DNA from: Cristatella mucedo
Lineage: Eukaryota > Bryozoa > Phylactolaemata > Cristatellidae
Assembly: GCA_009760855.2 (NCBI GenBank)
Contig: WPIO01000144.1
Span: 909,501 to 973,500, forward strand
DNA: 64,000 nt
Direction of reading: 5' to 3'
A program made the translations under genes and the position numbers. Of this stretch, positions 57,695 to 64,000 are shown piece after piece. Each line of letters opens with the position of its first letter. Positions within the stretch are counted from its first letter, which is position 1. Below the pieces are notes generated by a model, which was not told where the DNA came from, made no database searches, and saw only the letters and a list, made by a program, of their open reading frames with translations.

Positions 57695-59277
57695 AATGTG
57701 AAGATCCCTTCTACCATTCCTATCAAACACACTGAAAAGGGTCGGGGCAGACCAGCTAAACCCATATATCAAAGCCTTACACCTTGCTAGTAAGTTCCAG
57801 TCTGGCTTTAGAGCTAATCACTCCACAGAGTCAGCATTGCTTAGGGTATACAACGACCTACTTAGGAATGCAGACATGGGTAGAGTGTCTCTGCTTGTGT
57901 TGCTTGATCTTTCGGCAGCTTTTGATTCCATCAATCACAAACTTCTTCTAGAGCGCCTCTCATATCGCCTGGGCATCACTGGTACTGCACTGCAGTGGTT
58001 CAGGTCCAATCTCAGTGGGAGATTCCAGAGTACTGACGTGAATGGACAAAAATCATCTGAAGTACCTCTAAAATATGGATTACCTCAGGGCTCCGTGCTA
58101 GGTCTGGTTCTTTGCACGGTTTATACTCTCCCTCTTGTTGATGTGATTGGCAAGCACAATCTAGGTTTTCACTTCTATGCAGATGACACTCAGTTGTACC
58201 TTTTCTTTCATCCCTCCCAGCCTTCAAGCACCTCACATTCTCTCAACTCACTTGCTGCAGGTATTGATAACAACTGCACATGGATGGCAGCAAAATTTCT
58301 AGAATTAAACGATGATATAACTAACTTACTAGTTATGGGAAAACCCAGTTTGATTCCGAAATTGGAAAGGCAGAAGCTGGAAACTGGCCCTGTCAGCATA
58401 TCTTCAGTTGAATAAGCTCGAAATCTAGGTGTCATATTCCAAAGCAACCTCTCGTGAGACGACCATATCAGCTCCACAGTCAAAATTGCCTATTTTCAGC
58501 TTCATAATGTTGCTAAAATTTGTGCTTGTGTAGATAAGGATACCACATCTAAGTTGGTCCTTGCATTCGTGACATCCCGTATCGACTATTGCAACTCACT
58601 GCTTACTGGCCTGCCAGCATGTGCGATCAGGCGATTGCAGCTGGTGCAAAAAAATCTGCTGCTTGGCTTGTCTGTCGTGAGCGTCACTGCTGCCACATTA
58701 CTCTACTTCTCACCGACCTGCACTGGCTAGCAGTCAAGATCGACTTCAAGGTTTTGTAGCTTACTTTTAGGTCACTTCATTCTTTGGCTCCAGCCTATCT
58801 CTCAGATATACTCCCCCATCAGGCCAAGCATCGTACCACACGCTTTTCGGAATCCAACAGTCTACAAATATCCCGTACAATCCTCAAATCCTTGGGAGAC
58901 CGTGCATTTAGTTGGAATGCTCCCAAAGCCAGGAACTCTCTCCCGACCAACGTCAGAACATTCCCTGACCTGAACACATTTAAAAACAACTTAAAAACAC
59001 ACCTATTTAGGACACCATTTATCGGTTCCCTTTGATTCGTCCTTCATGTGCTTATGTGTGCTGACACTGTGCATGCTGCCACTAACCACATGTGCATGCT
59101 GACCCTGTGCATGTCACCCCTAACCATGTTATTAATTTTGTTTGTTTATCAAGCATGATTTTACTCATCATTTCAAGTGCATTTCCCTTTGCAGCAAATG
59201 TAAAGCACGTGGAGAGAGATAAAGTTCTCGGAAGGTGCTTTATTAAGTGCATTATTATTATTATTATTATTATAAAT
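57695..59277 (+). mobile_element. L2-clade LINE, best-preserved copy (reverse transcriptase to 3' tail)
   Basis: A non-LTR retrotransposon fragment. From 57837 an open frame of 192 codons contains reverse-transcriptase blocks: LLDLSAAFDSINHKLLLERL (first catalytic Asp), YGLPQGSVLG, and FHFYADDTQLYLF (the YADD catalytic pair). Stop codons at about 58410 and later, plus frameshifts, interrupt the C-terminal part, which is still readable (AFVTSRIDYCNSLLTGLPAC, HSLAPAYLSDILPHQAK, LKTHLF). A 3' untranslated region of about 240 bp ends in the family tail and (ATT)n. The 5' endonuclease part is absent. Other copies in the window were recognised by comparison with this one. Confidence 0.95.
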
Positions 59278-60801
59278 TGTAGGTAGGTCAGTGACTTCGT
59301 TTGCTAGCAGTGCAAGCTGCACTGCACTTCAACCTTCCCAGCGACTTGACAAAGTTGACCCCCACTGACCTATAACCCGGGTGTGAGGCCAATCTCCGGC
59401 CTATTAGGTCGCTCTCAGTCACACTCAAGTAAGCCCTCATGGTGCTTGGACTCTAAAGATTGCCAGATTTCAGTGTCAAATCCGACGACGGCAGGAACAA
59501 CTAAGTATTTACCGAAGTCCGTTTAAACTATATCATCCTGTTAGAGTTCGTGGCACAACTGATAACAATAGTGGCTTGTTCCCATAAATGCCCAGCCATT
59601 AAACTGAAAGTTAGGAAAGAGTGGCAAAAAAAGGCAAAATTCAGTTAATTAGATTCAGATATTCATTTCAGCCTTTCTCCTAAAAGTCCATTAGCATCGT
59701 CAAGTTGTCTGATCTCCAAGTTACTCCTGTACGTTTGGATTGATACGACTAGTTTTTTGCAAGAAGATCTATCGTGTCGCTTTTTAAATATTATTATTTA
59801 TTTATTTGTAAATTTAGTAATTTAAAGCTTGTGACCGAAGTCACAGTATACCGGACGTATGGAGCTGATTGTTTGAGTAAATTATTATGATTATTTAAAT
59901 TTTAGTTTATTTTGATCGGGAAAAATAATTTAAGACGAAATTTTGGAGTTAGGATCTCCGGCACGAAACAAATTAAACTCATACTGTATATATTCCGATC
60001 TCGACCGGGAAACGTGTATATTAGAACTTAAGGAAAATTAATTGGTGTTCATATCGAGATATTTTAGTTTGAACGTTCCCGTTGCAGTAGTTTTGCAGCT
60101 GTTCACACTCGTGTGCATACAGCTTTGTTTACCCTATGCCATTTATTCTAAAAGCTTGTCATTAGTGCTACCTGGTAACTGTTACTTCTCTGCGTTTATC
60201 GCCAGCTTGCAATAAAAACCATTTAAAAAACTGGAGCCGGAAACTTCTTTGTGACGTGCCCGTGCCCAAGACAAGGAGATTGGTAGGATCGGTCAAACTT
60301 TAATGTGAAAAGAAGCCCAAAACGTCAAATTTAAGCTTATGGGGCTTTATGGCGACTGGTAGGAATTAGAGACCCCCAAGCTTGTGGATGCTTTCTGCAA
60401 CAGCTGGCATTCTGAAACAGGAATAGTACCCACGGGAGAGGTATCGGCACAAGAACCCCACTGTAACAGTAGGATATACGGTTTCCGATATTACCAATAA
60501 TGTCGATTATAATTAGAACGATACATTTCTAGACTGAATACAACGAATTGAATCTGTTTACAAGCACTTAGTCAAGTAATTTTGAAAATATGCAAGCAAA
60601 AGATGAAAGGATTGTTCTTGAAGTTTCTTGCTCAATTGTTGCCTTCGATGTATGAATATTATTAATAATAGTGGAAACCAACGCATACTAGCATACAGAG
60701 ACAGAATGAAAAAACGCTGCTATGCCATGTAACTGCTCCGTTTCCGTTTATTGGACCCGAAAACGACGACGGAAGGAACATAAGGCATGAAGCACACTTA
60801 C
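59278..60801. other. Intronic AT-rich DNA
   Basis: No exon or known repeat between the L2 and the LRR exon at 60.8 kb. Confidence 0.45.
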
Positions 60802-60906
60802 CGTGTAGTGCTGGTTCGAAAGGTTAAGGTATCGAAGATTCTTCATATGCAAAGTTACATCAGGGTAAGATCTCAACTGGTTGTTTGAAGCCCATAAGAA
60901 CTCCAA
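60802..60906 (-). CDS. Roco-family gene, leucine-rich-repeat exon (one and a half LRRs)
   Basis: A 105-bp exon (35 codons, phase 0 on both sides) flanked by acceptor ATTTCTTAG and donor ACG|GTAAGT. It reads LEFLWASNNQLRSYPDVTL followed by MKNLRYLNLSNQHYT, which continues the LRR register of the 63.4-kb exon and can run on into the last repeat encoded at the start of the Roc exon. It contributes to the ligand- or partner-binding LRR array of a cytoplasmic Roco protein. The downstream intron is about 10 kb and filled with transposon relics. Confidence 0.75.
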
Positions 60907-63329
60907 CTAAGAAATAATGTGCAACAATCATGGCTGCTGGCAAATAGGTAAGCGGGAATGTCAGTCAAGCCAGAGCTCACGGAATTCCTGACAGAGAAAA
61001 GCATTGCAAAACCAGTCTGAGGGGCCTCCAATCTTATTGTGGTGACAGTCGGCCTTTACATCATAGACAATTGCTGCACGGACATTTGGGCTTTTGTGTT
61101 CCTTCCACTAAGGGCTAAGCTCGACCATCGTAACTATCTGGATCAGGGTAAATCGTTACTGCTGCTTTTTATAGATCTCTCAGAAGCATGTGGCACAAGT
61201 CATAACCGGATCCATTCTGAAGAGCCTTTCAATGCACATCATAATATAATCATAACTTGTTGAACTGTCTCAGGTCCCAACGTAGCAAGGGATATCTGTG
61301 CCGGTGGTCGTTGTTTGCCAGAAAGTCTCTAAGTTAGAGTCTAAACTCTATATGTAACTTGTAAAGCTTTAACGACTGAGGTTCAAAGCAAAAGCAACTT
61401 CAGTGTGCAAGTCATTGCCAGCGAATGTTATCTTGCCCAACAACGTCAAAGTCACGAGCATTGCTGAGACCCAGAAAGCATGGCAAACAGAGAAGCTCAT
61501 TAATATAGCGAACTCGTGAAAGCTAGACTGAATGTGTGTTTTGCATTCAGGGAAAGGAGAGTAAATATGTCTATGTCATGTAGTAAGAATTGTGAGGGTT
61601 AGTTGGGAAGAATGTTATCGGCTGAGCCAAAATCTCAGCTGCCAATGATTTTAAAGCATTTGAATGGTGCCTCAAAGTTTTCGTCCATGGACACCCTATA
61701 GGTACGAGGACACTGAAACAGTTACATAAATACAGCAAGGTATGAAGGAGTCAAGCAATGGCAGGCCCATTAGGTCAAAATAAGAACTACCAGAAACTTT
61801 GCATTTGAGTATTTGATCTAAGGCATCTTCATTTTTGGCATCCACAGATCTTTTTATCCGTAGCCATATCTAAACCTAATATTGTCTTAATAAAACTATT
61901 AATTTATTTAGCTTACCTATGCTATAACTATTAAAAAAGTATTTGGCACCTGGATATGCCCTTTTCTCAGAGTAAAGACATTAACACTTAGCTCGGATCA
62001 AACTTAAACTAAACGGACTGAACCAATCTAGTAGCTCAGAAATCGACCACAAGTTGGAAGAGCTGATATTTTGGACTATTTTATCTGCCAATATTCAATC
62101 AACGATAGCCCAAATGGTCGGAGAGCTAATCTTAAGAGGTTTCATTATTGCCTTAGTACTACGCCTCTGCACACAAGTCCGACTGTAAACTCGAATAAAA
62201 AATATTTCCGAAATGAAGCCTACTAAAACAAATATACCATGTCTGCTCGATTGATGCAGCTTTCTCATATGAGAGTGATCACATACATGTGACAAGACTG
62301 ATAAGGTGCACGACGCCATGCCGGCTGCAAAAGCTTGACCACATTCAAAAGAGGCAGCTATGGGAGACTGTTAGGACCGCCTAATACCTATTTGATAACC
62401 ACATGGATTCGGGAAGCAAACAATAGCTACAGGCACTGAGAAACGCTTGTGCAGTGTCAAACACATCAAAACTGCAAGTTTTCCAGCATGGCTCGCTTTA
62501 GTTGTCTCATTTCTCCACTGCATGAGAGCTTGCCTCGCGATTAAGCAGCTCGTAGGCAAGTGGTGAGTAGCAGCAGGACTATTACAGTCTTTTCATGCTG
62601 GCTGTACGTCGTTCATCCGTTCGTTTTAATTAGGCTGAAGGTCTAAGTGATTCCTTCGCAAGCCTGTTAGAAGCTTCTGCCTATATGCTCCTGATTGGAC
62701 ACTGTAATCATCTTTAATCCTATTCTGCTACCCAGTGTTTCTGATTCTCTCTGTGACTATGCAGCCAGCCGAGTTGACCGTTTCACTATTGCTTGTGTGC
62801 ACTTTTTAAAAGTATTCCCTAAAACAAGACTTTCAGTAGCATACCAATAGAGATTAGCAGTTGAATCTGTCTTCATCCAAGGCCGATTGAAAAACGTGCC
62901 TCCTTTTAACCATTGAGGTGGTCGGTATTCGAATTCTGCTTTTACGTAATAGTTTATTCCCTAAGTGGTAGTCGTTGTCATTGCCGATGAGCCTACTTTA
63001 CAATGATAAAAATGTGACTCTAAAGTAGGCTATGAATGTTAAAAATGGACGTCTTATCGTCAAATAACGGCTGATTGTTTAAGAAAACAGAATTGTATCT
63101 GTCAGTTCATTGGCCCTAAACTACAATAACAAATTGTTGGATATAAGTGAACGTTATTCAGTGATTGCATGATCTGCAAAGAACATGCAAGCTCATGCAA
63201 TCTAGGCATGACCAAAATCATTTTACTGAATAACCATGAACCCGTTCTAACCCTGCTAGCAAACAATACTTGCATGCACATTTCATAAAAAATTAAACGC
63301 ACACGTTTCAGTGTTTTATGCAGCCTTAC
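60907..63329. other. Intron between the two LRR exons
   Basis: Holds an L2 scrap at 61.1 kb and otherwise anonymous DNA. Direct splicing 63.33 to 60.91 kb preserves frame. Confidence 0.45.
61110..61225 (+). mobile_element. L2 reverse-transcriptase scrap
   Basis: LDQGKSLLLLFIDLSEACGT resembles the block around the first catalytic Asp of L2 (LLVLLDLSAAFD). Nothing flanking is readable. Confidence 0.45.
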
Positions 63330-63470
63330 CGATGTCAGCTGTCCCCAGCCGTCAGGGAGACTTGACAAGCCGCACCAGCTAATGTCAAGCTTCTTCAGTG
63401 CTTTCAGTTGACATATGCACGAAGGTAGCTGGCGAAGACTTGTATTCCCACTGATTTGGAGCTCCTCTAG
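63330..63470 (-). CDS. Roco-family gene, leucine-rich-repeat exon (two LRRs)
   Basis: A 141-bp exon of exactly 47 codons, phase 0 at both ends, with acceptor TTTAG before it and donor TCG|GTAAGG after it. It encodes two successive leucine-rich repeats of about 23 residues: one runs from LEELQISGNTSLRQLPSCI, the next contains LKKLDISWCGLSSLPDGW. The spacing of Leu, Asn/Cys and Leu-Pro is that of the LRRs found in front of Roc-COR domains (MFHAS1/LRRK-like). It lies on the same strand and upstream of the Roc-COR exon at 50.7 kb, and its reading phase allows direct splicing to the next LRR exon at 60.9 kb. More LRR exons are expected beyond the right edge of the window. No start codon or signal peptide is visible. 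Confidence 0.75.
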
Positions 63471-64000
63471 CTAAACGACATTGGTTACCGATAAAAGATA
63501 TATTGGAGAATAAAAAAGTAACGATAAAAAACAGACTTGCATCATCTTACTTATACACATGCACGCCTGAAAGACGGCTTTCACAATATTCAGGTAAGTC
63601 CATGCATACTTAAATGCAGCTGGTATGCAGTAGTAGTATGACGTCATCGAATAATGGGAATGAGGATCACTGTAGAGCCTATCAGCCACTTCCTATCCAC
63701 AAAACAGTGATGGCTTGTTATGTCCTTAGCCCCCATGAAATAGTTCATATTAAGTGATAGGTTTGTCGTTAAACTTATGTGCATAGTGCCTACAGTTATC
63801 AATGCCGAAATTTTACAGTTCTAATTCAACCAGTTAGTTGGACCCTCAAAATCCCTAGGGTTTTTAGCATTCATTGGGTCGGAAATACCGACATCAATTC
63901 GTGCTTCAAAGTCATTTTGCAGGCTAGAATCGTTGGTTGTGAACGATTAGTTCGTCAACTTGTGGTAAAACTCACTCTATGTCAAGCTGCTGGCTATCTT
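63471..64000. other. Upstream intron of the LRR exon, window edge
   Basis: A short minus-strand open piece (NDFEARIDVGISDPMNAKN, about 63.84-63.95 kb) is not LRR-like and is probably chance. Confidence 0.3.

Noticed and set aside
1-64000. CRISPR array, bacterial operons, rRNA genes
   Set aside because: No regularly spaced direct repeats, no Shine-Dalgarno-led gene clusters, no rRNA-like sequence. The content is eukaryotic throughout.

Overview
The window looks like a stretch of non-vertebrate animal genome. Genes are sparse, exons are short and separated by kilobases, GT-AG splice sites flank the recognisable exons, and most of the recognisable remaining DNA consists of decayed transposable elements. 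These are an L2-type LINE family with its 3' tail, two tRNA-derived SINE families, a Ty3/gypsy relic, a MULE relic, and hAT-type and foldback non-autonomous elements. I cannot name the species. There is no sign of bacterial gene organisation.

Only two host genes can be supported, both on the minus strand. At 10.8-11.3 kb is the first coding exon of an SLC7 (LAT-type) amino-acid transporter light chain, with a GC/CpG-rich upstream region at 11.3-12.1 kb that is probably its promoter. Its other exons were not found. From 63.5 kb down to about 31.45 kb runs a set of exons that fit together in phase: leucine-rich repeats (63.4 and 60.8 kb), a final LRR plus Roc GTPase plus COR domain (50.7-48.9 kb), and two exons that together make a CARD-like death-fold domain (35.3 and 31.6 kb). 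I read this as one LRR-Roc-COR-CARD gene of the Roco family. Its 5' end lies beyond the window and its COR domain carries a frame break near 49.29 kb. This is the most interesting object here.

Layout: 0-10.6 kb is repeat-derived and anonymous DNA (SINE-A, L2 pieces, a perfect 27-bp-arm hairpin). 10.8-20.7 kb holds the SLC7 exon and three GC-rich blocks, mixed with L2 pieces and a GA microsatellite. 20.7-26.9 kb holds an L2 split by a SINE, the MULE relic, SINE-B copies and a SPIN-like hAT MITE. 27-31 kb is AT-rich with a long AC microsatellite. 31.4-63.5 kb is the Roco-CARD gene, whose very large introns carry nested L2 copies, two L2 endonuclease-half copies, a foldback element, the gypsy relic with a SINE-B in it, and the best-preserved L2 copy (57.7-59.3 kb).

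The mobile elements are related. SINE-B ends in a tail closely matching the 3' tail of the local L2, which suggests the L2 enzyme copied the SINE. SINEs sit inside L2 copies, L2 copies sit inside L2 copies, and very short tail-only L2 insertions occur, so relative ages can be read from the nesting.
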